The position numbers were made by a program, and so were the translations under genes. A DNA stretch of 64,000 nucleotides from Agriotes lineatus (Eukaryota; Arthropoda; Insecta; Coleoptera; Elateridae), in contig OW679197.1 in NCBI GenBank assembly GCA_940337035.1, positions 35,780,466 to 35,844,465 on the forward strand, read 5' to 3'. Of the stretch, positions 12,956-24,489 are shown piece by piece. The notes beneath the pieces are model-generated. The model was not told where the DNA came from and did no database searches. It was given only the letters and a program-made list of their open reading frames with translations. Position 1 is the first letter of the stretch, and each line of letters begins with the position of its first letter.

Positions 12956-13549
12956 CCCGACAGATTGAAGTAGTACTCACACTGACAAGTTGATAAGCAA
13001 TATAAAGTAATTATTACAAAAGAAAAAAGCAATTAATTCAGTGAGGTTTGATTTTTTCTGCTTTGCTCCTGTATTTTAAAGAATCCAAATATGAATATCG
13101 AAAATTTGGTAAGTGGAGTATTCATTATAACAGACTTGTGCGACTAGAAATATGAAAAACCCCACAACAGATACATTATGGTATACGTTATTTCTGTAGA
13201 GGATAAGCACCATCATTTGCAATTAGCCTTTGTAGCAAAGGATATCTGAGCATAATACTAATAAAAATACAAAATCTGTCGAGTTTCAAATTCAAAACTT
13301 TTGAGGGAAAGACTAAGAAGTATTGGAAAAAAAGAAAGCTAATTTATCGTTAACAACGCTTCATGAAAATATGTAGTATACCATGTTTTAGAAATGAGTG
13401 CGACAACCAATATATTCAACAAAGTCGTTAATATAGGCCTGTATAAAAGACATTTAGGGTCCTACATTTTCGGTAAATATATGACAGTGGTGTAGGTACC
13501 TTTTATTTAACAAAATCATAACATGCTTCAAATATCCTTAGATATTCAC

Positions 13550-13700
13550 GCATGTTGTGCCTCTGTGTCTGCGTCTGTCACTGGTTATCAACCATCGGGC
13601 TCAGTTCGTCCGCTATCGCACTGTCGTCACCGTGTCCTTTATAATGCAAACATAAGCAAGTACGCCAGGCAGCGGAATTTACCCCATCGCGTAAATTCTA
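13550..13700 (+). repeat. Diverged repeat, copy 2 of 2
   Basis: Second copy of the family described at 12797-12955, with the shared blocks CAGTTCGTCCGC (about 13601), CGTCACCGTGTCC and CGCCAGGCAGC in the same order. The flanks of the two copies do not align, which favours dispersed-repeat copies over a long segmental duplication. Confidence 0.6.
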
Positions 13701-13923
13701 TAGATGATTTAAGAGTTCATCATAGAAGTGATCAAATTCATCTATTTCCTGTCGCTTTTTTATTTATTTCATGTAGGTTACATGTTGTTTCAGTGGCACA
13801 CTGCTGTATGTACCAATAGTTCGGCAAATAACTGTTACATAAGGTATAGTAATTATTAATTACTAAAACGTCGCGAATACCTTTTTATTTCCTATATCGA
13901 TTTGAAACACCTCTGCTATGAAC

Positions 13924-14742
13924 AAGAGATGGGCGCGTGAGTGAGTATTCACTCACGTCACGCACGTTTCACGCTTGCTTTAAACACAAGCACAAAAGGC
14001 GCGCTCCAACTCTGTAACCCGAATCTGGGACAAGTTGAGCATTGTACCGCCAGATGCTAGCGTACGAAGCACCAGACTTTACACCGCAAACTAAATGAAG
14101 TTACAGATAATACAAATACATACATACATATGTTACACTCAGAATAGTAGACACAAAAAGAAGTACATGTAAATTGGCTACACTAGCTTACAACAAAGGA
14201 TAAATACTGATTTCTCGAAAAAAAAATTCTTGCGACCGTCTTCAAAAACACTACTTTTAATACCAAAAGCTGTCATGGGAATTTACGTTTCCCTTGCTGA
14301 TACGAGTGCAAGAAGGTATATGTTGCTGGCAATACTTTTAATTCCTAGGTTTAAAAGTAATTTTACGTTCGAGGAACTAAAAGTAAGTTCTACTTGGTCG
14401 CCTATAGACGCAGACAGGAAACACCCGATTGACTGTAGACACTAGATTCACGACATAACACATGTACGAATCTCCGTTGCTGTAGGCTGCCACGCAGAAG
14501 TACAATAACCTCCTGCTCCAGCTCCAGATCTTCCACAGGTCGAGCAGCGGGTCAGTGGGGCACCCTACAGTCTTTTACTCGTTACTAAATATTTAACGTG
14601 AAATTAACGTGAAACGTGAATTACGCCTTGGAAACTTTCACTCACGATCACGTCCCGATTTTCAAATATTACTCACGTTCACGACGGGACCCGCCGTGAC
14701 CCGCCGTGACCCGACTGTTTTCACTTCACGCGCCCATTTCTA
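13924..14742. mobile_element. Non-autonomous hAT element (819 bp)
   Basis: An exact 8-bp direct repeat CTATGAAC flanks the element (13916-13923 and 14743-14750), the duplication length of hAT transposons. The ends are imperfect inverted repeats: left AAGAGATGGGCGCGTGA, right (reverse complement) TAGAAATGGGCGCGTGA. Subterminal DNA is rich in the motif CACGTGA/TCACG and related tetramers in both orientations (for example 13940-13970 and 14590-14730), as expected for hAT transposase binding arrays. No transposase is present; internal open frames are short and carry no motif. It is a deletion derivative or MITE mobilised in trans. Confidence 0.85.
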
Positions 14743-14750
14743 CTATGAAC

Positions 14751-15540
14751 ACATGAAGCTTTGCACAACTCTATGCTATTTACTTTCTGATGCACTCTGT
14801 TTGTAGACTAAAAGTCTGATCAGCAATCGGATTCCACCAGGAAGCCCAGATTCTAATTCCACCGATTGCGATGTTTTTTTCGTTGTGAACTAACGTAATT
14901 CGCATTACTAAGTGTTCCTTCCTACTGCTTCAGTATTAATAGAAATAATAAGATATTTTACCTACTTTCTATATAATTTTGAACTCTGTTCAACCGTTAT
15001 TCGACCTAGCAAAAGTGATTTTTCTTGCGATGTGTTTTGGTTATTAAAGACATTAGAAACTTCTTCTTCTGTAACTTTTGTTTACAAATCAATTTAAAAA
15101 AAACAGGTTATTAAAAAAAAAATATTCATCAAAGAGAGCCAAATAATAAAAAAATAGACATACGCTACATGTGTAGTATTAATTAAGAAAGTAGTTTATT
15201 TTAATTAATACAACTGTCATTATATGTCAGCTTAAAGTTCCAAACCGCTTTTCAGACAAATTTAGTGTTTTATATTTTATATTATGCTTTTCACAGATCA
15301 ACAAACACGGCACACAAATGTAGTTTAGGAACGTGGAACTGTCAAAAAAGTGAATTGCGATCACGTTTACTCTGGCATAGTAGATGCAACATTAAGTAGT
15401 TCAAATGTTCCAAATGCAAGGGGCGACATACGTGACTTTTGTCTAAGGTCACTCTGATGAATATTTATTGAATCACGTGGTATCAATATTATTTTAATTA
15501 GTATAAGGCCACCTCTGCGGTGGTCTTAAACGCTGGAATA
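14751..15540. other. AT-rich sequence between two transposons
   Basis: No gene or repeat boundary is recognised. Short TTAATTAA palindromes occur near 15180-15210. Confidence 0.4.
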
Positions 15541-15542
15541 TA

Positions 15543-17499
15543 CAGTGTGGCCCATTTGTTCTTGAGCCACCCTGTAAAATCTTTATTTATTGTGCGATTT
15601 TAACCGGTTTTTTTTTAAATGGTAGAGCTTGATGAACTGTATTTTTGGAGCCAAAACCGCCACGTTTCTACAAAATCCAAGGCCTACTAGATCAGTGTTT
15701 AGTAGTAAAACTTCAAGAATTCGTATTAGCGATTTTTTTAGAAAAAATCTGGACACGCCACTAGATTTGTCACCCCTCAAAATGGTACTGTACTAAATTT
15801 TATCGAAATCTTTGAAGTATTAACTATTTTATAGCCAAATTAAGAATACATAAAAAATACTCGTCATTTTCATAAATTTATTCAAAAACGTAAGCTATCC
15901 ATGAAAAAACAAAAGTGACAAGAGCTAATTAATGTCAAAAGTGACAAATAAAGTTGTAGGAGAGTTATTCAGCTAGTGTAAATAAACATGGAAAACGTAA
16001 CTTTAAGAGACAAAATAGAAATTGTACGTCTTGTTGGCGATAATATGCGTTCGGCAAGAGAAGCTGCGAGAGAATTCAATAATAGACACCCAGATAGACG
16101 AGTAAGTCGTAGTACTGTACAACGGGTTAATAGAGTTTTCAATGAGACGGGGGCTGTTTCCAAAAACTTGCTTAGAATCAGGCATAATGGACGTCGTGGA
16201 ATTTTGAGAAATAATGACCATATTTTGGAATACTTTAACAACAACCCCCGGGATAGTATAAGAACGGCTAGTTTAAACCTTGAAATCCCCAGAGAAAATA
16301 TTAGAAGATGCCTGAAAATAAACAAAATAAAGGCTTATAAGCCAAAGATTTTGCATACGTTGGAAGTGGGAGATGAGGAAAGACGATTAGAGTTTTGTTA
16401 TTGGCTACAAGGGGAATATCTAAATAATCCTAACTTTATTATGGAAATTTTATTTAGTGATGAAGCCACATTTACTACAAATGGGGTGGTTTCAAGTCAA
16501 AATTGCCGTCACTGGTCAGCTGAGAATCCCGAATTCGTCATAAATGCTAAGAGACAGTATTCACAAAAAATTAACGTTTGGTGTGGAATACTAAATGACC
16601 GAATAATTGGCCCTTTCTTCTTTGAGGGTAATTTGAATGCAAATGGCTTTTTAAATATTCTTGGGAACGTATTTTGGAACACATTAGATGATATACCATT
16701 ACAGAATCTTCGTAATTTAAAGTTTCAGTTGGATGGAAGTCCTATTCATAATGCTATTTTGGTAAGAGAATGGTTAAATAAACATTTTGAAAATCGTTGG
16801 ATAGGGCGAAACAGTCCTTTGATTCAGTGGCCGCCGAGATCACCAGATCTAACGTTCCTTGATTTTTTTATTTGGGGTTTACTAAAACAAAAAGTTTACA
16901 AATCAAGGCCACAAACTCTTCAAGAACTACGAGCCAGGATAATACAAGCCTGTGCAGAAATTACTGGGGAACAATTACGAAAGGTGATTATGAACGTGCG
17001 TAAAAGGATTGACAAGTGCATTGAAATAAACAGTGGATTAGTAGAAGTGGCAAGAGTATTGTAGCTTTTGTAATGGAATACTCTAGATATTTTATTTGTT
17101 TAAGTTTTGTGTTATTATTTCTATTTCTTTTTGTATTTGTAAAAATAAGGCATAAGAATGATAATAGTAATTTAAATATTTTTTCATGAATAACTTTAGA
17201 ATAAATTTGGTATTGTGTATTTTTAATTTGGCTATAAAATCGATAATACTTGAAAGATTTCGATAAAATTTAGTACAGTACCGTTTTGAGGGATGGCGAA
17301 CCCAGTGGCGTGTCCAGATTTTTTCTAAAAAAATCGTTAATACGAATTCTTGAAATTTTACTACTAAACACTAATCTAGTAGGCCTTGGCTTTTGTAGGA
17401 ACGTGGCGATTTTGCATACAAAAATATAGTTCATCAAGCTCTACCATTTTAAAAAAATCCGGTTGAAATCGCACAATAAATAAAGATTTTACAGGGTGG
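15543..17499 (+). mobile_element. Tc1/mariner transposon with long inverted repeats
   Basis: Inverted arms of about 280 bp (15567-15850 and 17217-17499) flank one transposase gene. The arms start CCACCCTGTAAAATC on the left and are matched by its reverse complement on the right. The left end continues outward for about 24 bases (from 15543, CAGTGTGGCCCATTTG) after a TA, a plausible true mariner terminus. The right side lacks this outer part and passes directly into unrelated sequence at 17500. The right terminus therefore looks cut off, which would prevent normal excision of this copy even though the enzyme gene is open. Confidence 0.85.
15988..17064 (+). CDS. Tc1/mariner-family transposase, intact
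   Basis: The 358-residue open frame encodes a cut-and-paste transposase that would act in the nucleus on the inverted repeats of its own element. Residues about 10-60 form a helix-turn-helix DNA-binding region (SAREAAREF, SRSTVQRVNRVF). The catalytic domain carries D158 in LFSDEATF, D249 in FQLDGSPIHN and D287 in WPPRSPDLT, giving a DD37D spacing by my count, as in maT-like mariner relatives. W198-CG and the 'LDFFIWGLLK' segment after the third aspartate are also typical of the superfamily. Length (about 350) is normal and no stop or frameshift is present. The ATG at 15988 follows AAAC, a good context. One deviation is SPDLTF where SPDLTP is more usual. The frame may still be active in trans. 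Confidence 0.93.
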   Translation: MENVTLRDKIEIVRLVGDNMRSAREAAREFNNRHPDRRVSRSTVQRVNRVFNETGAVSKNLLRIRHNGRRGILRNNDHILEYFNNNPRDSIRTASLNLEIPRENIRRCLKINKIKAYKPKILHTLEVGDEERRLEFCYWLQGEYLNNPNFIMEILFSDEATFTTNGVVSSQNCRHWSAENPEFVINAKRQYSQKINVWCGILNDRIIGPFFFEGNLNANGFLNILGNVFWNTLDDIPLQNLRNLKFQLDGSPIHNAILVREWLNKHFENRWIGRNSPLIQWPPRSPDLTFLDFFIWGLLKQKVYKSRPQTLQELRARIIQACAEITGEQLRKVIMNVRKRIDKCIEINSGLVEVARVL

Positions 17500-18076
17500 G
17501 TAGTTTTGACTACTTATTATAACTAGCTTTGATAGCATTTCTTGTGTCATATTTGATCTTAAATAATTTTCTATGATTTTTAACTTGGAAAATGATCTTT
17601 CATTCTTAGAAACACAGACCAGGCAATGTTAAGTAAATGCGTAAAGTAATCGATAAAGTTGGTAATGCGTTAATTAAGTTACATTTATATCCAAATGACT
17701 AGTTCCGAATTCTACCCATTCATTTCTCTGTCTGTGACGTCAGGTGGTAACGTTATCTCATTGGTTATGACGCTTTATCTCTACCAATAGCGTTAGAGGG
17801 TAGCTTTAATTTGAATTTGAAAAAATCCGTTATGTAACCAAGGTGTAGTTGCCGCCCCTTAGGCCCTGCCGCCCGGGTGCAGTGCTGCAGTGCACCCCTT
17901 ACAATCCGGATAAACACGCCTCCGCGTAGACTGATGAGTATACTCGATATGGCTTCGCTTAGACTTTATCTGATTTCAACACCATGACGATTTTTTCTGC
18001 TTTTCACTGGCTGGGAAAAGAATAAACTCTGCTGAGCCCGCAGTATAGTGCCAGTTCCGACTAAACGGCGACCACA
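17500..18076. other. Unique sequence with short GC-rich hairpin
   Basis: No gene is recognised. About 17866-17900 is GC-rich and contains GGGTGCA...TGCACCC, a 7-bp stem with a 9-base loop. This is the start of a GC-richer island that runs to about 18600. Confidence 0.35.
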
Positions 18077-18168
18077 ATGATTTGTCAATTCTCTTTGGAG
18101 GCGTCAAAACATTTGTCCTGTAAATCAATTCGGCGCTTCCCCGAAGAGGAGGAATGCGGGCCGCGCAG
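18077..18168 (+). other. Candidate first coding exon before a strong donor (weak)
   Basis: An ATG in the context ACCACAATG (18077) opens a 30-codon frame that reaches CGCAG followed by GTAAGAAC (donor GT at 18169), a strong match to the splice donor consensus. The peptide (start MICQFSLEASKHL, end EEEECGPR) is not recognised. The stretch sits in a GC-richer island. It could be a 5' exon of a host gene on the plus strand, a non-coding first exon, or chance. No downstream partner exon was identified. Confidence 0.18.
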
Positions 18169-18600
18169 GTAAGAACTTGAAATATGTAATAATAGCAAAT
18201 ATTTCCGGCCGGTGATCAGATTAGTCGGCAGTATTTATGGCTGGCGTACGCGGCCACAATCAGCAAGGCTCCACGAACGCACTGTAAAAATAAAATACAA
18301 GACAATTAAAAGGGGCCCGTCCCAGCATTGTCTCGAACTAGTTCGGAACGCCAACGTCCCGTGTTCATCTCGTCGGACCGTGTCGAACCAGGGCTCTTGC
18401 GCCCCAAACAATTTACTGTTTGGATCCGTTTAGATATTTGCAACATCTCGAACATGGGAGTGCTCTGGCTACCAATTTATGGGCCATTGTCAGCACTATT
18501 ATGAATGTGATTTAGAGGTGCTCGCAAATGGCGCAAGCCATCAACGCAAATGCCACACAGATTTACTTGAATTCTCAAAAAGGGGTAAACCGGATATATG
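18169..18600. promoter_or_regulatory. GC-richer island with homeodomain-like motifs (speculative)
   Basis: This island contains GATCAGATTAGTCGG, ATTTATGGCTGG (about 18228) and AATTTATGGGCC (about 18474) within sequence that is clearly less AT-rich than its flanks. TTTATGG-type sites are bound by posterior Hox and Caudal proteins in insects. No coding sequence is supported. The regulatory reading is inference. Confidence 0.25.
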
Positions 18601-21600
18601 GTGTACTTTCCTGCTACCTCATTAATATTCATAAGCGCCAAGTTCGCGAATACTGTTATACTTTATGTAGTTTTCATATAGCAAATAAATAATACATAAA
18701 ATCCCCCTAAAGGACATAATGTGTTAATTTTGACTATATTTCTATTTCCTAGACATCCTGAAGATCGTATGAACCATACGTGCAAAGATCGTACGTATTA
18801 TGATAGCTAGATTTGTTACAGAAATGAATATTACATAAAATATTTTTGAAATTATCCTTGTATCACATGATGTGCAAAAGTCCACATGAAATTTCACTTA
18901 TGAAAAGCGATAGCTATGTTGATTCAGAAAGTTACAAATTTAAAAAGGAAAGTTGTCTCAGATAAATAGATACATCATGAGAAGACGCAATATCAAAAGA
19001 ATTCTAGTTTCTTTAGCAACAACTTGCTCCTTCAACATCCTGAAGGCGTCTCGTCGCATTCGAGTATCCCATTCGCCAGGAAACTGAAAAGGTACTGTTC
19101 ATAGTTTTAAACTGTGAATTTCAAGTCATTTGTGCTACGTAAATTTTACAAAAGTGCAACGTAGAACGTTTGATCGCGCAAGCTAAACCAGAACATGCGT
19201 ACCTGATCTACATATGGTCGACCAACAGCTATAGATATCGGCTACATTCATACGTAGTGCGATTTGTCCATAACGAATAGATTTGAATTAGAGTAAATTA
19301 AATTTCATTGTTCGGTCACCATAGTGGTGGGCTTTTGTTGATGTCGTGGTGGGTGGCTCAAAAGTAATTGTGTCAATTATATACATGCGAAATTTTTCAA
19401 TAAATACTCATTTAAATCCTACCTTTTATTTACGGTGATCATAGATCTTTGTTTATTTATTTTTCTATTAGCCTGCGTTGTTATCTATTTGCGAGGTACC
19501 TTGGCGAATGCAAAGCGACCAGCAAAAATAAATCCCAAACGAGTGGAGACGCCTCACAGGAATATCAGAGCAGAGTAACGGTAATTGGATTTTGAGTTTC
19601 AATTTAACAAAACTCGTGGCGCCTACCTAATTTCATCTTCATCACAATCAACCCTTATCGTGACAACATCTCGCTCTAAGTTACGTTGCATTGATTCAAA
19701 CCACCCCTTCTCCCTGAGCATTAGTCGGTTAACTATCTGTTGTAGGACAGGCTGAGGCGTAATTAGGGTGAGCTTTGCTTTTAGTTATTAATGTGTCTTA
19801 ACGACCCATACAGACTGTAACAATGATGTGAAAAGAATGGCGGGCTACGACTAGATACAAAAAACAGACATAGATGATATAAGAAGAATATGGTGATGGT
19901 CATGATTGATGAAGGCACTAAATTGTGTGGGAATCTAATTACCAATAGCTTCACCATTGAAGAATAAGTAAACAACTTCAGGAATGCTCACTTAAGTGGA
20001 TTTTTAATCCAGATTTTTTTTAACGCTTTATGGTAACTCCAATGCTAATATTTCAGCACTACAAACTTTCGTGTATCTATTTTATCTGCTTTGTAGTGGC
20101 ACATGCATAGTGTAATAAACTAGATTTAGTTTTATTAATTGTTTATTCAATGTGGTATGGGTTTTATGATATAGTGTTACACAGATAATCGTGCTATATG
20201 GCGACGACTTTCACTAAAGAAGACAAAAACTAATTATTGCCAAGTCTAAACGGAGCAAATCGGTTTAAAATGGTGCCAGCGAGTTACACATTCATTAGAG
20301 GAAAGCGCGAATGGGACAAAGAGCGACCATAAGATGGCATATCAAATTTAGAGGTGACCAAAATTTGCAACACATATTAAATAACTTTTTAAAAATCCTA
20401 CCATAACCGAGAAACTCGCGATCTTAAGCGCCGCAGCCAGATTTTGTGCCGCTAAATCACCCTGAGGGGGTAGTTATGCGACCGCTTAACTTACAAATAG
20501 CCCGAATACAATAATCGTCAAACACATATAAAGAAAAATGGCATCGCTCGCGAATGCTTTTTAGTTCTTTGCTTTAATATTCTACACACACTGGCGAAGA
20601 AATCATTCTCATAGGTAATGTCGTTCTCATATTATCATGTTTACATTCATCCAGAGTGACGTATTCGACTTATATAATTTTATAAGAGCTTTCATACAAC
20701 GTTGCGAAAAAATGTAAAATTTGTAAAAATGGTGGAAGATATTCGGCAGTTTGTGTCGAAACTTCATACAATTTAAAAAATGTATATACGTGTACTATAC
20801 GTAACCGTGTCACATAAACATCGACCAAAATTTTGTTTGCAAAACCATAATCTAAAATTAGGCTAAGACAAATTTAATAAAAATATGGTCGTGAGTTCTT
20901 TTTCTGGAACCCGGTTACTGAACACTGCAATTACTACCACGTAATGTAATCAACTCTTCTAATTTAAATAATTTAAGATTTAACAATGCACTTGGTATTC
21001 ATTTACCTTTGTTATACGTATCAGGTTATTTTCATCTTCTTTATAATTTCCAGTTCTGTTGCGCCCAATTATTGCATGTGGAAAACTTAGAATATAGAAT
21101 ATTACATACTCAAACCTTTATACATACATAACTGTATTGCAATTTCTGCATTTCTGTGTAACAGATCGCTAAAAAATCATCCATTTTTAAGGTATGAAAT
21201 AAAATTTCAAGCCTTCACCTCCATGCTTGCCCGAGCGAACTTGGAAACGACAAGCTCATCACTCGGTCCCGGAATCATTTTTCCTCGTTTCTAACCTCGT
21301 TCGGTAGTTTCATTAAATGGGATGCGTTTAACAGCTTTTTTACTATTCTGGTTTGAAACGAGAACACGGCCGGGAACACCAAGTTCAACTCCGAATATCT
21401 GACGAGCAGACGGTTGAGATAAATTTCACAGCGTCGGGAAGCAATTTGTTCACGTTCATACATATATTGAATGGCCATTGAATATTGACACGTCTGATTT
21501 TCATACTCTGTCATGGCGACTTTCACTTCGGATCTAGGCGTGTCACAACTGTCAGGTTTCCAATGACCGAGCCACTTTAACGAAATGTGAATTTAAGCCA

Positions 21601-22120
21601 GTTGCATAAAGGCTGCAATTTATTCACACAACTAGCACATTTTATACAGTGGGTTTAGTTTCTATTTACAAATCTAGACTTATTATTAAGTAATGTTGAC
21701 TGTGTTTAAGCATATTTAAAATCCATAATAAGGGGTATAAGAATTCAAACCCAAGACTGAAAATATAAATTTTATTAAGTGAGATTTCAACTCGATAGGG
21801 CTTTTCTATTTTACGTTCCGTACTTGAGTTAATCGCTCAGCATTTGTAGACATTTTATTAGATTTTTATACACATACAGTAGCTCTTTGATTAACATGCA
21901 AACATATACTTCAGACTTTAACAAAAGAAAAAAATGGCTCAAGTTTTCTTTGATTCTCGAAGCATCGTGAATAAAGAAATTAGTGTTGTTATCCTATGAT
22001 ATATTAAGGACGCACTGAGAGGACAAAGAATGAAAAATTCGAAAATTGAACAATCTGTGTCTTCTTAAGGCAATCTTCTAACATATAGCTTCTTCTTAAT
22101 TACGAATAACATGGTCTTAC
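18601..22120. other. AT-rich unique sequence
   Basis: No gene or repeat boundary is recognised. GGGTGGCTCAAAAG at about 19354 resembles the outer end of the mariner at 15.5-17.5 kb over about 11 bases only. A slightly GC-richer patch at 21210-21540 has an 83-codon minus-strand frame without any motif. Confidence 0.4.
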
Positions 22121-22129
22121 TGAACTATG

Positions 22130-22532
22130 CTTCTTGCTCATTAGACTCGACATCACTTAAATATTACTTGCTTCTTTAATCGACAAAAGTACTTAGAGGA
22201 CATTGATTAGGTTGTGCTAAAAACGTTATCCAAAGTGAGACATGAGAGGTGAAAGAAGTTTTAATTGCTTTATGGTAGTGTTGTAACGTAACAGGAGTTT
22301 TAAAACTATTTTCTTTCTCTTTTGTGTAGCTCATAAGCCAGAGTTCGAGATTCTTGTTCATTGAACTTGACATCACTTGAATATTACTTTTGTCTCTAAT
22401 TGAGAAAAGTACTTAAAGAACTGATTAGATTGTGCTAAAACGTCATCCAAATTGAGACATAAGAAGTAAAAGAAATTTTAAATCCGTTTTATTTTGCCCT
22501 TTCTGTGTAGCTCGCAGCCAGAGTTCGAGATT
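22130..22532 (+). repeat. Tandem duplication, two diverged copies
   Basis: Copy 1 (22130-22352) and copy 2 (22353-22532) share the blocks GACATCACTT.AATATTACTT, AAAAGTACTTA, TTGTGCTAAAA, TGTGTAGCTC and GCCAGAGTTCGAGATT in the same order. Copy 2 lacks about 40 bases around the middle. No coding capacity is shared. This is an old local tandem duplication. Confidence 0.75.
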
Positions 22533-23680
22533 ATCTGATTAATTAGATAGGAATGAGACTAAATTGTTCGATTGACAAATATTACATATCACTGAAATTA
22601 AAATAAAATTTACTAGCAAAGTAGATATTCACAAGCAAACGTGTATAAATAAAGACTATTCAAATCTTCCTACTCGCGCTGCCAAGGTTTATTGAAGCTC
22701 GATTACGCGGCGGCCCTGACTTCAGTTTTCAGTACCGTTGGTACGGCGAAAGTCCCTTATTACTATGACGACACTCTGTAACTAAAAATCTAAACACAAA
22801 ATGTGGTGTATTTGTGTAGCTGGTATTTCAAGGTTGTTTATGGTCTCTCTGCTTGCGAATCTACCTACCAGGTAAGTTTAGTTTTAAATTATGTGGCCCT
22901 CTCTCTCTCTCGAACAGATGAGCAAGGCTTGTTTGCCACCGAGAATCGGCTCGGTAGTACATTGAGTACAGGTTGCATGAACGCAAACGTCGCAGTATTG
23001 ACAAATTAGCTACACAAACAATTTTATCATCTCAAAATTCTTTAGTTGGATTTCATTTCAGCTCTTTCTACAATACTCAGTATGCATAATTTATTTCCAT
23101 GTCCTCTGGAGCCTGCCTTGTCTTTCTTGGATTTATTTCCAATATCTTTAACGTAATTTCTGTCTAGTTTTTCTGAAGAATATGCTCAGTTCAGGTCCAC
23201 TTTTTTTAAGGTCGCTTTAGCGGTTTTCATCTGTTTAGTGATACTCTGTTCTCCATTTAAAATTCAAGCTCACCATTAAGCTTCGGCAGATTCTTCGAAG
23301 ACAACTCTTCATAGCTTGTAGCTTTTCCGAAATTGCTGTCGTTATCTTTCACAGGATTCTTTAGATATTTTAGCTGAGGCCCGATATTGTACTGATGATT
23401 CCGAAGGTTCGATCTTCTTTTTGAATTTGATTTTATACGCCATCTTTCATTCTTCCCTTATTGCTATCCATAGGTCATAGGCTCATAGGTAACAAAAAAG
23501 GTCTACTTTTTGAATTACACCTTGGTTGCCGGAATGCTTAACTGTTGAAGCTCTTTTTCGTGCCTGCATATGTGTGTACATGCTAGAAGATGGTATTCGC
23601 TTAGTTCTAACTCCGTGTCTAGTCTGTGGATTTCAAGCAATCGCTCTGTTGTCATAAGTTCGTGACCCAGTCCAAAGTAG
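22533..23680. other. Unique sequence, microsatellite (CT)n
   Basis: A short CT repeat lies at about 22902-22914. No gene is recognised. The minus strand of 23040-23500 may be more of the LINE seen just to the right, but I could not align it to a known domain. Confidence 0.35.
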
Positions 23681-23686
23681 TATTAA

Positions 23687-23890
23687 ATAATAATGGACAA
23701 CCTTGTCTAACTTCATTTCTAACGAAGATTTTATTACTAATTTCTACGTTATACGATATTTTACAACCAGCAATTTCATATAGGTTTTTGATAACAATCA
23801 CTAATTGTTGTAGGATTCCTGCGTTTGGAAATATTTCTCGTAAGAATCTTCATTGAAATGTGCGGACTATCTTCAATCGGCAGGACAAGG
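23687..23890 (-). pseudogene. LINE reverse transcriptase fragment
   Basis: Minus-strand translation gives a block NAGILQQLVIVIKNLYE... that ends in VRNEVRQGCPLL, the highly characteristic 'VRQGCPLSP' region of LINE reverse transcriptase (between the first catalytic aspartate and the FADD motif). The upstream part (about 23850-23890) needs a frameshift to continue and the downstream FADD region is absent or scrambled. It is a dead fragment of an RTE- or Jockey-like element; the family cannot be fixed from this length. Confidence 0.7.
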
Positions 23891-24489
23891 GGAGAGTTTA
23901 AAACCCATTTGCTTTGTATTGGGTACAATATTCCCAGAGATATTATTCAGAATTGAACAAATTTTGCTACCATGGTGGGTGGCTGACATAATTTTATATT
24001 ATATTTTCAGTGTTTTTAATATAATGAGACATAGATGGTTGGCTCTTAAGAATTTCTGGAGAGAAAATTATGAGTGTAACTTCTCATCAAGTTCTTTATT
24101 TTAGTTGCCCTGACGGCGTTGGTATTACAACTCGATATCTTTTTCTTTATGTTCTTTGTCCAATACTTTATGGTCGTGTTCTTCCTTTGTGCTCAGCAGG
24201 TTATCTTCATTATGTTGAATATGATTATGCAAATGTTATCCTTTGCTAGAAGACCGTTTTGTAAACTACTGAAGTTTTTTAAAGTCGCGAAGACAAAATG
24301 CCAAGAAGAACAAGAAGAAGATACCATAAATCGATTATCTACGATGTCCATAAATATTTCCACGCTTTGGGCGAATTTCATTTAAACATTACTTGATCGA
24401 AAAGGGATTAAGGGGTTAAATCAGCTCTGTGTAGAACACATCCAAAATAAATCCAGCTAAAGACTCATCGAGTGGCTGAGAAATAACCT
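23891..24489. other. No recognised feature
   Basis: Open frames on both strands (24119-24385 plus, 24193-24381 minus) overlap each other and carry no motif. The region may be degraded LINE DNA belonging to the fragment at 23.7 kb. Confidence 0.3.

Noticed and set aside
15969..16325. 118-codon minus-strand frame antisense to the mariner transposase
   Set aside because: Shadow of the real transposase frame.
19350..19375. GGGTGGCTCAAAAG resembling the outer end of the 15.5-kb mariner
   Set aside because: The match is only about 11 bases and no inverted partner or adjoining arm is present.
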